Source: Dromiciops gliroides
Taxonomy: Eukaryota > Chordata > Mammalia > Microbiotheria > Microbiotheriidae
Length of the DNA stretch: 64,000 nt
Direction of reading: 5' to 3'
Assembly (NCBI RefSeq): GCF_019393635.1
Contig: NC_057861.1
Location: 78,871,327-78,935,326, forward strand
The position numbers and the translations under genes are program-made. Below are positions 22,075 through 48,589 of this stretch, piece after piece. The notes below the pieces were generated by a model. That model was given only the letters and a program-made list of their open reading frames with translations, had not been told where the DNA came from and searched no databases. Numbering within the stretch: the first letter of the stretch is position 1; each line of letters opens with the position of its first letter.

Positions 22075-22256
22075 GCGGGTAGAAGTCTATATAAAGAAAG
22101 AGGAGGAGGGAGGGGAGGGAGGGAGGGAGAAAAATCTGAAAGTGTAAAGCATGTATAAACAAAAGTTGAGAACTATCTTTACATGTAACGGAAAAAATAA
22201 AATATCTCAAAAAAAAATTAAAAAAAAATAAAAAAATAAAAAAAAAAAAGAAAGAA
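22075..22256 (+). repeat. L1 3' end (tail fragment)
   Basis: gggagggagggagg purine tract, then 'gcatgtataaacaaaagttg' and an A-rich tail. The same sequence, inverted, ends the L1 at 24955-25520. Confidence 0.7.
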
Positions 22257-22469
22257 AGAGGAAGGGGCAAGGGGAAGTTTTGACAATTGAACCTCACTCT
22301 CATCTGAACTGGTCACATACACACACATACACACAAAGAGTTGGATATAAAACACATCTCTCTGAACAAGAAACAGGAGGGAAAAGGAAGAAGGAAGAGG
22401 GGAGAATAAAAGAGAGGGTAAATTAAGGAAAAGATTAATCCTAAGCAAATCAAACCCTAAAGATGTACA

Positions 22470-23095
22470 AAAATATGTAAAGCATATCTTTTTTACAGTG
22501 GCAAAGAATTGGAAATGAAGGAAATGTCCACCAATTGGAAAATGGCTGAGCAAGCCATGGTAAATGTATATATGTGTGTATACATACACATGCACACATA
22601 CATATATACACACACACACATATATATGTGTGTGTGTATATATATAAAACATGTACATGTATGGTTACTATATAACTATTCTGTAATTTATTTTTATGTT
22701 GTTGTAAGAGATGAAGAAGATAATTGCTGAGAAACCTGGAAAGACTTGTATGAAATGTTACAAAGTGAAGTGAGTAGAACCAGGAAAACAATTTATACAA
22801 TGATAATATTGTAAAGACAAATAACTTTGAAAGACTTAGGTACTCTGATGATACTAATGATCAACTAGAAATCCATAGGACTCATACTAAAATATGCCAC
22901 CTACCTCCTGAGAGAAAACAGAATAAGACATATTTTTTTCTGGACATGGCCAATTTGGAAATTTGTTTTGCTAAACTATACATGTTTGTGAATGGGCTTT
23001 TGTTCTGTTTTTGTTGTTTTTTTTTCAATTGGGGATAAGGGTAGAAGGGAGAGAAGATGGATCATTGCAGATTGAAAAAAATAATTTTAAAAAGA
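22470..23095 (+). repeat. L1 LINE 3' fragment with a TA/TG microsatellite
   Basis: Matches the end of L1 ORF2 and its 3' UTR (gtggcaaagaattggaaatg; ctgagaaacctggaaagac; gtgagtagaaccagg). A (TA/TG/CA)n block at 22565-22650 interrupts it. Confidence 0.75.
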
Positions 23096-23387
23096 ATTTT
23101 GTGTGATTTTAACATATGTATGAGAGAAGCTGTATTGGAAGATAATGCTTAAGGTTTCATTTTGCTCTACCAGTTCAAACACTTCTTCATATTCAACACA
23201 TAATATACACAACAGTACACTATATGTTCTTTGCCATTCCATCAATTGTGTAACTATGAACATGTGATTTGCTGTATAAAATGGTTTTTGAAAATCTTTT
23301 GCTCTTTTCATATTTTCACTGAAAAGCTCAGTATATTCATAGATCATTCTAAAAACATTTATAGTGATGAACAAGTTGGTACAGAGA
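23096..23387. other. No recognised feature
   Basis: A 95-codon minus-strand open frame (23087-23374) has no recognisable domain; AT-rich surroundings make chance likely. Confidence 0.45.
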
Positions 23388-23530
23388 ATGCATAGTGGCT
23401 AAAGAGCTGGCCTTGAATTCAGAAAGGCCTACATTTACATCCTGCTTCTGACATATACCACCTATACAATTCTGGAAAATCAAATCGCTTCTCAGTACCC
23501 CCAGGAAACTTTCTACGGCTATAAGTTGTG
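23388..23530 (+). repeat. Old tRNA-derived SINE
   Basis: Diverged head (gcatagtggctaaagagct) and body (cctgcttctgacatatacca). Confidence 0.6.
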
Positions 23531-23878
23531 TTACAGAATTCTTTTCTACAAAGAAGAATGACACCATCATCAGGGATCCAATGATTTGGTCAAAGATAGG
23601 AGGCCAAACTGAAAGCAAAGAAATTGCTGATAGCTGCTTCAACTTTCTAGGGCACGGGTTTAGTTTTTACAAATTTCAGGCCTGCTTACAGCACATAGCC
23701 AATCAGCAGTATTCTGAGGCAATTTAGGATAAATAAGTAATATCTTTTACAGTGGAGGGAAGTGTAGAGAAAGGGAGAATCATTCAAGGGAGAAAAGGAA
23801 GGATTTCTGGGGGAATATTTGTTTGTTATTGGAATGAGAAGACATTCCTATTCAAGGGTGGGAAACAAAGGGAGGCAA
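23531..23878. other. No recognised feature
   Basis: Unassigned sequence ahead of the paired SINEs. Confidence 0.45.
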
Positions 23879-23890
23879 CCAACTACTTTC

Positions 23891-24049
23891 TTTTCTTTTT
23901 TTCTTTTTTTTTTGTGGGGCAATGGGGGTTAAGTGACTTGCCCAAGGTCACCCAGCTAGTAAGTATCAAGTGTCTGAGGCCGAATTTGAACTCAGGTTCT
24001 CCTGAATCCAGGGCCAGTGCTTTATCCACTGCACCACTTAGCTGCCCCC
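23891..24049 (-). repeat. tRNA-derived marsupial SINE, first of a same-site pair
   Basis: Full-length reverse copy. Target ccaactactttc at 23879-23890 recurs as ccaactactttt at 24050. Confidence 0.94.
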
Positions 24050-24060
24050 CCAACTACTTT

Positions 24061-24178
24061 TTTTTTTTTTTTAGTGAGGCAGCTAGTAAGTGTTAAGTGT
24101 CTGAGGTCGGATTTGAACTCAGATAGTCCTGAATCCAGAGCCGGTGCTCTATCCACTGCGCCACCTAGCTGCCTCCCC
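24061..24178 (-). repeat. tRNA-derived marsupial SINE, second of a same-site pair, internally deleted
   Basis: About 36 bases between tail and B-box region are missing. A third target copy, ccaactactttt, follows at 24179. The two SINEs share one target site. Confidence 0.93.
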
Positions 24179-24242
24179 CCAACTACTTTTACAATTATGA
24201 AAGAGGACCCTTCAGACAAAACTTCAGGATGAGGTAACAACA

Positions 24243-24375
24243 AAAATAATAGTTAATAATAGCTAAAATGTATATAGTACTTACTATGTGCAAGCACTGT
24301 ATTAAGTGCTTTATAATTATTATCTCATTTAATCTTGACAACAACCCTGGGAGGTAGGTGCTATTATTATCACAA
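24243..24375 (-). repeat. CORE-SINE 3' fragment
   Basis: 'gtgcaagcactgtattaagt', 'caaccctgggaggtaggtg' pattern in reverse orientation. Confidence 0.6.
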
Positions 24376-24560
24376 GTCAAAATTCTGGCCATCCTTCAAG
24401 ATCTAGCTCAGATGTTACCTACTTCAAAGTCCCTTCCCTGATAACCTGAGCAGGAAAAAAAAAAAGTCCTCCTTACTTTGCCCTCAAATAATGGAATTCA
24501 ATGTACTTACAGGACACTTCAATATCTTCCATGGGACAAGAAATAACTAGAAAGTAAGAG
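24376..24560 (+). repeat. L2 LINE 3' fragment
   Basis: 'catccttcaagatctagctc' and 'aagtcccttccctgataacc', typical of the L2 3' region. Confidence 0.6.
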
Positions 24561-24596
24561 CTGTGTCTCATTCAAATGAAAATTATCTTTTTCTGT

Positions 24597-25169
24597 GTAA
24601 TTTAAAATTCTAAATGTGGGTTCTAATCTGTTCCCCCAGTTTTGGGGGAAACTGACTAAAATCACTGATAAAATGAGTTTAGGTTTTTAAGGGTTTATTG
24701 AAAGATAGAGAAAGCTTGAAAACAGAATTCCTACAGCCTGGCAATCCTATCTTTCCTCAATTCTCTGTGAAGTCCTTTGGAGTCTCTCTCTGCTCCACCA
24801 TGGTCAAGTCAGGAACCAAAAGAGACAGAGCTCTCTGCGCAGGCTCTCCTTCCTCCTTCCTGTCCCCTCCCAGAAATGGGAGGTTCTTCAAGCTGGTTGG
24901 TTGACTGGGCAGGAAGTTCAAAGTTTTTTTAGCTTCTGAGAACCATGCTTTCTTTTTTTTTTTTCTGTTTACATCTCTTCTTTTTTTTTTTTTAAATGTA
25001 TGAGGTATTTTATTTTTTCCATTACATGTAAAGATAGTTCTCAACTTTTGTTTATACATGCTTTACAATTTCAGATTTTTCTCCCTCCCACCCCTCCCTC
25101 CCCCCTCCCCTAGACAGCGGGTAATCTGATATAGGTTATATCTATATATCTCTATACATATACATATAG

Positions 25170-25200
<31 letters not shown>

Positions 25201-25667
25201 TATATATACACATAATAACATTAATCCTATTTCTGCATTAATCCTGTTACAAGAGAAAGAATCAGAGCAGTGATGCAAAACCTCAAAATAGAAAGAAAAA
25301 AAAACCAACAGCACCCAAAACAAAAGAAATAATATGGTTCAATCAGCATCTATACTCCACAGTTCTTTCTTTCTTTTTTTTTCTTGGATTTGGAGATCCT
25401 CTTCTATCATGAGTTCCCTGGAACTCTTCTGTACCATTGCATTGGTGAGAAGAATATAGTCCATCACAGTAGGTCAACACTCAATGTTGATGATACTGTG
25501 TACAATGTTCTTCTGAAAACCATGCTTTCTTAAGTACTCTCAAGTACCAGCCAGATGTGCTTAGAATCTAGTCAACTAGTAATCCAGTCAAATCAGTCAG
25601 TAATCCACTCAGGTGGGCTCCTGAGTATCTGCCAAGATCTCATCTATCACATTCCATTATCTTGACA
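24597..25667 (-). repeat. Solo LTR, ERV type, split by an L1 (fossil)
   Basis: The two halves (24597-24943 and about 25521-25667) align with the + strand LTR at 28602-29228 when reversed (shared ccccaaaactggg, aataaacccttaaaa and ggcagat... start). Apparent borders TG...CA. The middle is a younger 5'-truncated L1. Family assignment beyond class I-like is not possible here. Confidence 0.72.
24955..25520 (-). repeat. 5'-truncated L1 3' UTR inserted in the LTR
   Basis: Poly-T at left, then an inverted L1 3' region (ctcaacttttgtttatacatg; catcaacattgagtg read in reverse) with a TA/CA microsatellite at 25147-25215. Target duplication accatgctttctt is present at 24943 and again at about 25519. Confidence 0.82.
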
Positions 25668-26073
<406 letters not shown>

Positions 26074-26076
26074 TTA

Positions 26077-26256
<180 letters not shown>

Positions 26257-26259
26257 TCA

Positions 26260-26505
<246 letters not shown>

Positions 26506-26792
26506 TTATACTTATGGGGTCTTTTTCCTTTCCTTTCTTTCTCATATGTGACAAATTCAGGTTACACCCAAATTTCTCCTATATTTATTTATTTATTCCT
26601 ATATTTTATTTTTCCTGGTCTCTTTTTTCTGTGGCAATTTTCTCATGGGTCAGAGTCATTTGCTTAGAATGTTTCTTTTGGGAGGGGGGATTTCTTCAAA
26701 ATAACTTTTTTGGGGGTTTCTCTGATGATTCTTTATTTTTTCTTCATATTCTATTCATAAGCTCTTCTAAAACCAGGGTCCTGAAAGCCATT

Positions 26793-27380
26793 CTTTTTTT
26801 TTTTTTTACTGAGTGTGATGTTTAAAATCTAAATTGTGGTCGGCTTAAATCAGAAGCTTCAGCTCCAGTCTAGTCTAGAGTTCCAGCCTGGTTGGGTTCT
26901 TCCTGAAGTCCTCCTCCATGAGCCTGCTTTAATCAGGAACTCCTTTGCAAGCTGTTTGTGGAAGCTTTTTTTATACATCTGGAATAGAGGTGGTCCTTAC
27001 ACACTGCTTCAAGGTGATTGGTTGTAGTCATCCAAATCCATTGTTTTTGAAGGTGTTCTCAAGTTGAGTTCACAGTCTAGTTTCTGAGAACAATACCTTC
27101 TTAAGGGATAGCCAGGTGTGATTACAATCCAATTAACTTGAAGTAGGCTTAATTATCAGTCAATCACTCTCACTTGATTCAATCAGTATAGATTAATCTC
27201 CAGGTGGGTCTTTGACTATCTGCTAAATCCCATTATTTCATCACATAAGGCAATTGGGGTTAAGTGACTTGCCCAGGGTCACACAACTAGTAAGTGTTAA
27301 GTGTCTGAGGCCGGATTTGAACTCAGGTACTCCTGACTCCAGGGCCAGTACTCTATCTATTGCGCCACCTAGCTGCCCCA
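26793..27380 (-). repeat. tRNA-derived marsupial SINE split by an LTR
   Basis: The poly-T tail (26793-26810) and the body/head (27246-27380) lie on either side of an LTR. The flanks agccattcttt at 26787 and 27383 form the SINE's target duplication, supporting one insertion later split. Confidence 0.78.
26819..27245 (-). repeat. Solo LTR (fossil) inserted in a SINE
   Basis: About 427 bp, TG...CA when reversed, with a TATA-like gtataaaaaaag and a start (tgtgatgaaataatgg) resembling the LTR at 28602 (tgtggtaaaataatgg). Single LTR only. Confidence 0.7.
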
Positions 27381-27481
27381 AGAGCCATTCTTTAAGAATA
27401 TTTCTGAAGTTGCTTTATGTGAGTCTGTATCTTCTGAAGTATACACTTTTTCATATGTGTGTATGTGTGTGTATCTTGTAT

Positions 27482-27486
<5 letters not shown>

Positions 27487-27526
<40 letters not shown>

Positions 27527-27555
27527 TGTGTGTGTATACATATATATATATACAT
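27487..27555 (+). repeat. (TA)n/(TG)n microsatellite
   Basis: About 22 TA units, then TG and TA blocks. Confidence 0.95.
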
Positions 27556-27639
27556 CATGACTCTCAGGAATCAGGCTCTTCAGTCTCTTCCACATGAAGA
27601 ATTGTACTCTGTGCCCACAAGGATTAGACTCATTGGCCA

Positions 27640-27765
27640 TTCCCTTGTTACCCATTAATATAATGAAATACTATTACATCATAAGAAATTATGAATCTGA
27701 AGAATTTAGAGAAGTATGGGAAGATATATTTGTGCAGTACCTGTACTGTGAGTGCTGCTATGGAA
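27640..27765 (+). repeat. L1 3' ORF2 fragment
   Basis: Broken match to the L1 segment read as 'GYYYIIRNYE...FREVWED'. Short and diverged. Confidence 0.5.
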
Positions 27766-28313
27766 ATAAGAGACTCAAACAGAAACTGATCCAGAGTTCA
27801 CCAATCGGTAATGTCTTTGAATATGGATTTCTGGGACTGTGTTTTTGGAGGCCTTGGGAATAAAGAATCCAGAAATCTGGAAAAGTATCCATTCTTGTTC
27901 CTCACATGAGAGGAAATATAAACAGGATCAAATAGAGTTCCCAATCTCTGGATACCATCTCCCTGCTCTTTCCTTCTCTACCTGATGAATTCCATTCATA
28001 GATGATGGAAATCAGAAGATGAGGAATGATGACCTTTCCTATATCTTCCACTCCTAGCTGAGAACTGGAAGTACATGATAGTGAGACTATAGAACAGCCA
28101 GAAGGGCCTTTGCTTTTCCCTTCATTTGCTTTGCTCTTAAAGAATTAGCTCAAAGTTCATATGTACAATAATCTGGTGGATGATTTCTTCTCCTTTTAAA
28201 AGAGGTTTAAACTCTGGGGAAGAGGTAGATCCTGTCTCCCATCAGTGGCAGCTCAGGCAGCCATTCCCTTACAAATGATTTGTTCTTCAATAACATCATT
28301 ATTGTCATCTCAA

Positions 28314-28314
<1 letters not shown>
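27766..28314. other. No recognised feature
   Basis: Unassigned sequence between the L1 fragment and a tetranucleotide repeat. Confidence 0.45.

Positions 28315-28377
<63 letters not shown>
28315..28377 (+). repeat. (GATA)n microsatellite
   Basis: About 15 GATA units. Confidence 0.98.
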
Positions 28378-28601
28378 GTGATAGATAAACACACACACAT
28401 ATATACATATATATAGGCATCTGTCACCCCTCCTTGATATAAAAGAAAAACTAGTGTCCACTAAATTCTCATCCACTGTTTAATGCTGGGAGGAGGTTTG
28501 AGATCTCTTTAGAGTTCTAGGTGATCCATCCCCACTTCAGTGCCACTGAAGGCTTAAGGGGAGGAAGAGCATACATTGACTTCATATGGAAGTCTAAATT
28601 T

Positions 28602-29228
28602 TGTGGTAAAATAATGGAATTTGGCAGATGCCCAGGGGTCTGACTTGATTGACTTAGTAGTATTTGAATTGGGTGTGAATGAGGAACTACTAAGTACCCA
28701 CTTAAAGGTAATTAGATCTTGAATTTAAATTTAGCCAACCCTGAGGAGTATTCTCAGAGGCTATGGACTGTGACATCAACAGGAGACTTCTCTCAGCCAA
28801 TCAACTTGAAGAACCTCCAATTTCTGGGAGGAGAATAGGAAGTAGGAAGCTAAGGCTGATAGACAGGATCTTCCTCTTTTGGTTTGAGACATCTGCTTGG
28901 TGGCAGAACTTCACATGGGCTGTTAGGAAGGCTAGGATTTCCATGCTATAAGGAATCTGTTCTCAATCTTTCTCTCTCTTTACTATCTTATATCTTTTTT
29001 TTTTTTTTTGCAGGGCAATGGGGGTTAAGTGACTTGCCCAGGTCACACAGTTCCTGAATCCAGGGCCGGTGCTTTATCCACTGTGCCACCTAGCCACCCC
29101 TATCTTATATCTTTTAATAAACCCTTAAAAGCCTAAACTCTTGGTGAATTTATCAGTAATTTTAGCCAGTTTCCCCCCAAAACTGGGGGGGCACAGATTA
29201 GAACCCACATTTAGATTTTTAAATAACA
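28602..29228 (+). repeat. Solo LTR, ERV type, with a SINE inside (fossil)
   Basis: TG start at 28602, polyadenylation signal aataaacccttaaaa after the SINE, end near aaataaca. Homologous to the reversed LTR at 24597-25667. Carries a younger SINE at 28996-29100. No internal region. Confidence 0.72.
28996..29100 (-). repeat. tRNA-derived marsupial SINE, internally deleted
   Basis: Perfect duplication tatcttatatctttt starts at 28984 and at 29101. Confidence 0.92.
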
Positions 29229-29407
29229 CAATTTCAATTGAGGCATATTTAAACCATGCACCTAGGCATGGTAGGCAAGACCAAGTTTCCATTAGCAGAA
29301 AGGGGGAAAAAACAATTTTGAGTGATCCACCATGGCTGCTGGTACTTTTGATGTGAGCTGGAATTTGGGGTCCAATTGATTGTGAGTCATCCCAAAAGAA
29401 TTACAAG

Positions 29408-29565
29408 GGGGCAGCTAGGTGGTGCAGTGGATAAAGCACTGGCCCTTGACTCAGAAGGACCTGAGTTCAAATCCTCTAATTCGGCCTCAGACACTTGACA
29501 CTTACTAGCTGTGTGACCCTGGGCAAGTCACTTAACCCTCGTTGCCCTGCAACAACAACAACAAA
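29408..29565 (+). repeat. tRNA-derived marsupial SINE
   Basis: Full-length with a small internal insertion (cctctaatt). Duplication aaaagaattacaag at 29394-29407 and 29566-29579. Confidence 0.95.
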
Positions 29566-30040
29566 AAAAGAATTACAAGACTAAGTGACTCAGTTTCCCA
29601 AGTTTTATTGCAATACTGTGGGTGACCACAGGGAGAGAACCAGAATATTGGAAAGGTATCTCTCCAATAAGGAAAGGAAAGACATTTTTATTTATAGTAT
29701 TTATTTATAGTACAGATAAATTGATTATCAGTCTCATTATAATAATCTCCACCTTGGGGAGGTACAGGGGAGGGCCTGTCCTACTCATTATACTATTCTC
29801 CACCTAGGGGTGTTACAGGGGAGGGTTTATCCTAATTTGGAGTTCCTGGGGGTCCTAAGCCAACCCCCAAGGCGGGTACCTTTTTCAGTGGAGGTGTGTT
29901 TTGGGGGTTTACACGTCATAAGGTGAACCTGGGGACAAATTTGGCCTTTTCTGCGCATGTCTCTCTGATTCCCATGGCTAGTTTCAAAATAGAATCATTT
30001 TTCATTAGAATTTCTATAGGTTGTCTTTTCCTTTATTGTT

Positions 30041-30193
30041 TTGTTTTGTTTTGTTTAGTGAGGCAATTGGGGTTAAGTGACTTGCCCAGGGTCACACAGC
30101 TAGTAAGTGTTAAGTGTCTGAGGCCAGATTTGAACTCAGGTTATCCTGACTCCAGGGCTGGTGCTCCATCCACTGCACCACCCAGCTGCCCCC
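30041..30193 (-). repeat. tRNA-derived marsupial SINE
   Basis: Full-length. Duplication cctttattgtt at 30030-30040 and 30194-30204. Confidence 0.95.
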
Positions 30194-30600
30194 CCTTTAT
30201 TGTTATTTTGACCTGACCCGTTCTGGTCCGTTATGGATGTTGATCCCTATGGGTATGAGAATCTAACATAAATTATTCATTAACTGGGATCTGACTCCCT
30301 TTTAGAGCTAATATCTGTACTAGAGCTTGGATCTTAGATTTTTCTATTAACCCTTTTTTGCCTCCTACATCACTTTCATCCACTGATGAAGACAGGATAG
30401 CTGAAGAGTTTAGGGCTTGTCAAATTAATGATAAATTTTCCATGATTATGAATTCATACAGATGCTGAAGTGCTTCTTCCCCTTTCCCTGCTTCTTTTCT
30501 GATTGGTAGGACAGATATCTAGTCTGGTTTTCTGTTCTTTAAATTGTATACTTGGTAATCAGTACTAAAGTTGATTAATTTAAGATTAAGAATTAATCGT

Positions 30601-30772
30601 GGGGGTTAGCTAGGTGGCACAGTGGATAAAGCACCGGCCCTGGATTCAGGAGGACCTGAGTTCAAATCTGCCCTCGGACACTTAACACTTACTAGCTGTG
30701 TGACCCTGGGCAAGTCACTTAACCCCAATTGCTTCACCAAAAAAAACAAAAAACAAAAAACAAAAAAAACTA
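30601..30772 (+). repeat. tRNA-derived marsupial SINE
   Basis: Full-length with an (AAAAAAC)-type tail. Target duplication not clear. Confidence 0.9.
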
Positions 30773-31639
30773 CACTAAGATTTTTGAGATACCCTGTATA
30801 GATAGATTAAAGGACTAAGTTTCAAACAATGAGTCCAATGTGCCAGTTATCTATCCTGGTTAGGGTCTTCAAGCTAAGAAAGAAAATCTTACTGATATTG
30901 ATTTATTATTATAAATTTCCTAAAGTTGATAAAGCTGGATCTGGCTTTGAGTTGTCTCTCCCTCCCCTTGGCAAAGAGTCAGTCACAGATAATCAAGGAG
31001 GGAGGCTAAGTTTTAGGTCATCTCCTCTTTTGTTGTTCACCATATGCATGCACAGAAGATACCTTCTGTAGGAGAATACAAGATGGTGATAAGTAAAAAC
31101 TGCCTGGTGGGAGGAAAAAGGGAGTTTCTAGACCTGGCCAGAATCTAGACTGGTTGTTAACACCTTATTACCACTAAGATCATGGAACCATAGTCATCTG
31201 TAATTACCTCCTGTGACTATATCAACTGAGATAAGAGTGGAAACCAAATCTCTACCCTATCCCAGCCACCCTCACACCCTTATAACTTCCATGGGTACCA
31301 TCTCCATCTTTTATGTGGGAAATTTTCCCTATGCAATTTAACATGTTGCCTAATGCACAGTGAGATGAGTTGAACCACAAAATCCAAATCTAAAGGCTAA
31401 GTAATTATTACGACCAAGTTTGGCTCTGAAAAATCAATGAGAAAATGTATCTCCTCTTTTTTTTTTTTGAGAGGTGGGGGATTTTACTGTCAATCTCAGT
31501 TGATGTCATTAGTTTTGCTCCTATGTTTTCCACCTTTCTTTGTTATTCTGTTACTAGGAATGGTCCATTGGGTAGGAGAGAGAGAAAGGGATATATTTAG
31601 AAAAGAATGTCTTGTTTTAAAAAAACCAAAAACACAAAG
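30773..31639. other. No recognised feature
   Basis: Unassigned; several short open frames without domains. Confidence 0.45.
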
Positions 31640-31735
31640 CATACTTGTTTTGCCTTTCCTTTTTATCCTTAGCACTCAGCACAGTGCCTGACATATAACA
31701 GGCGCTTAATAAATGTTTGTTGTTGACTTGACAGG
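31640..31735 (+). repeat. L2 LINE 3' terminus
   Basis: 'ccttagcactcagcacagtg' and 'aacaggcgcttaataaatg' followed by ttgttgttgac. Confidence 0.75.
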
Positions 31736-32156
31736 CGAGTCACCCATAGGTCTTCTCAGGGAGAGGGGTTAGTAAATCCTTGGTTCTCACCGTCCCAGAC
31801 TGCAGTGGAATGTTTGAACCACTAAGACTGAGTCCTCCACTTATCCTAGAGAGGCCTCAAGGGGGGGGGGGGAGAAGGATGATCGGTGAGTCGGCAGCCG
31901 TGGCGCACTTCCGACCAAGGTGCTCTCTTCGCTTCCTGAATTTAAGGATCCGCCTAGATCAGGTCGTTACGGATTGGAGCGCCCTCCGCCCCAGACAGAG
32001 AGGAGCCGGCCGGCGGCTGGTCCCCGGTCTGGCTCTTTCCCGAGTGCCTGGCAATGCCCTGGGAATGCGTGAGGCTCCTGGCCAGGCTGCGGGGGGCTGA
32101 CGGTGCTTCAGAGCTGGCGTTTGGCTCGTCCTCTAGGGGACCCGGGAGTTTGGGCG

Positions 32157-45980
<13,824 letters not shown>

Positions 45981-47446
45981 ATGTAATAAAAGCATCAAAT
46001 AGAGCTTAGATTTTAATCAGCCAGCAACACAGAATTCATACTAGACAAAGTTCGTTTAGAGTTCAAATAGCAGTTGAATGTTTACACTGGATCCTGGGCA
46101 TGTAGTGATTATGTAGAAAGCTTCAGCCAAACAAGTAGCTTTGGATCCCAACTCCTGGAAATTCTCCCTTTTTATTCTAGCCTTCACTGTTTGCTCTTCC
46201 TTCTCAGAACTCTTGTAGTTAATATTGTCTGTTTTGACCATTTGAGCACTGAATCATAGAATGATCTACTTCTGAAAGGATTGTGTTCCAAAAAGTTCAT
46301 TTGTACACCTGTTATTTGGAATGCATTTTCTCATAGAAACAGTGTTATAATGATGTTTCCCAGGCCATGCCATGAAACTCTACTTTTAACTTATAGTGTA
46401 GCAGAACTGTAGTCTTTGCTATTGCTAGGTCTGAGCTCTTGGTCCTGGAGCAAGGGCTGTATATTAGAAAAGAGAGAAAGAAGAATATCCTTCCCTTTTA
46501 CTAAAGTACAAGGACAGGCCTTAGCAAAATTTGGCAACAAATAGGCTACCTTTGGCCATTTTCCACTTCTTTTTCTGTGACCTGTAAAAGCATGACTTTT
46601 CCCCAGTTTTTCCTCTTTTCCTTCTTCTCTTTTCCTTGTTCTTTTCTTCTGCATCCATTCCCAGAACTGAGCCACAGTGTCTAATGGAATGAATAATTTG
46701 CCAGAGGACACCTTCAGAGGTAGAAAAATTTCCTTAAATGCATAGAGATCTCTGAACAATCTCCCTTCTCACAGATGGAGTAGATAACTGTGCTCTTTCC
46801 CTGCTACCTTGTATCTTCTATAAGTCTAAGAATAGTAACCAGGAGAAAAGCTAAAGGAAGTAGGAGAATACTTCCTTTGTCAAGCCCCTCAGACAGTCAA
46901 GAGGGTTTAATGAGAAAACATTACTGCGCTTATCTAACACAAAACATCTGTTTGGGGTTTTATTTTGTTCTTTGCTTTAATTGCACAGTAAAAGTTACAT
47001 AACACAGTTTCAGCTGAATTAAGGAAAGCAGCATTAGGGAATGTCCTGGCCAAAAAGAGAAGACATTAGTTAGCATTTGTGATGTGTCATGATCACAAAT
47101 AATTGCAATATGAGTTTTTTTTAAAGAAATGCAAAATAGAAAATTGTGTGTAATGTTTAGAACAAGGTAAATGGATTTTAAATGTATTATTCAAGACCTG
47201 AATTTTAAAGTGAACCATGATTGCCATTTTAAGATGACATGATAAGATTGAAGTGAAAATGATACAGAAATTTATTTGCCTGAAAGACCAATGACAGAGA
47301 TCCAAGACTCATCTGTATGTATATGTTCTTAGTGCATTTTTCTCAAATATGCACTGAAACTGACAATGAACATGTAGAACAACTGCTTTCTTAAGTTATG
47401 TACTAGAATAACGTGTTCTAAATATCATTAAAAATAAATATCCATA
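45981..47446 (+). other. 3' flank / 3' UTR of the KRAB-ZNF gene
   Basis: The first ~80 bases are still finger-like out of frame (tatgaatgtaataaa; cacagaattcatact). The rest is AT-rich, repeat-poor sequence compatible with a long 3' UTR. No single poly(A) signal stands out. Confidence 0.6.
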
Positions 47447-47622
47447 GGGGCAGCTAGGTGGTGCAGTGGATAGAGCACCAGCCCTGGATTCAGGAGAACC
47501 TGAGTTCAAATCTAACCTCAGACACTTAACACTTACTAGCTGTGTGACCCTGGGCAAATCACTTAACCCCAATTGCCTCACCAAAAAATAATTAATTAAT
47601 TAATTAAAAATAAATAAATAAA
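47447..47622 (+). repeat. tRNA-derived marsupial SINE
   Basis: Full-length with an (AATT)/(AAAT)n tail. Duplication aaataaatatccat on both sides. Confidence 0.93.
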
Positions 47623-47924
47623 TAAATATCCATTACTGGAGAAAGAAAAAGAGAATAGACAGGATTGAGATACAAAGGTGGAAGTTTTTCACTGCCTTAA
47701 ACATTTCTTCATACATGTCTTGTTCATTTCCTAGTGTCTCTCCCTACACTTCCTTAAGTTTCTCAGTATGCCCCTTATCTAAATTTTCCCTATTCCACAT
47801 AATGTTCAGTGCCCTTTAATGACCAACCTCACCTACCCCAACCAAAATTCCCATTTCATTCAATCTTATTCAACACCAGAGAATTCATTCTTTTAAAAAA
47901 AAATACTGGACAGAAGTCATGAAT
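47623..47924 (+). repeat. Possible L2-like fragment
   Basis: C/T-rich text such as 'tctccctacacttccttaag' and 'tcagtgccctttaatgacca'; weak. Confidence 0.35.
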
Positions 47925-48062
47925 AATATAATGGAAACAACACTGGCTTTGGAGTCAGAGGACCTTGCAATTGGTCACCTTGTGACCTTAGACAAGTGAC
48001 TTCTTTCTCAGCCTCAGTTTTCTCATATGTAAAATGAAGAAATTAGAGTAGTAGGTTTCTAA

Positions 48063-48372
48063 TTTTTTTTTTTTTAGTGAGGCAGTTGGGGTTTAGTGAT
48101 TTGCCCAGGGCGGCTAGGTGGCACAGTGGATAAAGCACCGGCCCTGGATTCAGGAGTTCCTGAATTCAAATCTGGCCTCAGACACTTGACACTTACTAGC
48201 TGTGTGACCTTGGGCAAGTCACTTAAGCCCCATTGCCCTGCCCCCCCCAAAAAAAAGTGATTTGCCCAGGGTCATACAGCTAGTAAGTGTTAAGTGTCTG
48301 AGGCCGGATTTGAACTCAGGTACTCCTGACTCCAGGGCCGGTGCTCTATCCACTGCACCACCTAGCTGCCCC
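48063..48372 (-). repeat. tRNA-derived marsupial SINE (outer, split)
   Basis: Reverse copy interrupted at 48110. Duplication gagtagtaggtttctaa at about 48046-48062 and 48373-48389. Confidence 0.93.
48111..48255 (+). repeat. tRNA-derived marsupial SINE (inner)
   Basis: Forward copy nested in the outer SINE. Duplication agtgatttgcccaggg at 48095-48110 and 48256-48271. Confidence 0.94.
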
Positions 48373-48589
48373 GAGTAGTAGGTTTCTAAGGTGCTTTACA
48401 GCTCTAAATTATGATACCAAATAAAATTTAAGGACATCTGAATTTTTTGATTAGGAGATGGGATATAAGTAACTTGAGGGGCACAGGCTGCTTCACAGGC
48501 CCAGATTGGGGGGAGAAGGCATAGAGTAGGAGAGAGCAAGGCATGAATAGATGGGAGAGGTATGTGTGAATAAACCTTCTTGATAGAGC

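Larger units (their letters stand above)
29351..30268 (-). repeat. Possible ERV LTR, reverse, with two SINEs (fossil)
   Basis: Read on the - strand: tgttagattc start, CG-bearing leader, caataaaactt polyadenylation-like signal near 29610, and an end ccagctcaca. Borders are tentative. SINEs at 29408-29565 and 30041-30193 interrupt it. Confidence 0.45.
47925..48420 (+). repeat. MIR-like CORE-SINE split by nested SINEs
   Basis: 'actggctttggagtcagagg', 'gacaagtgacttctttctca', then after the insertion 'aggtgctttacagctctaaa'. Confidence 0.75.
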
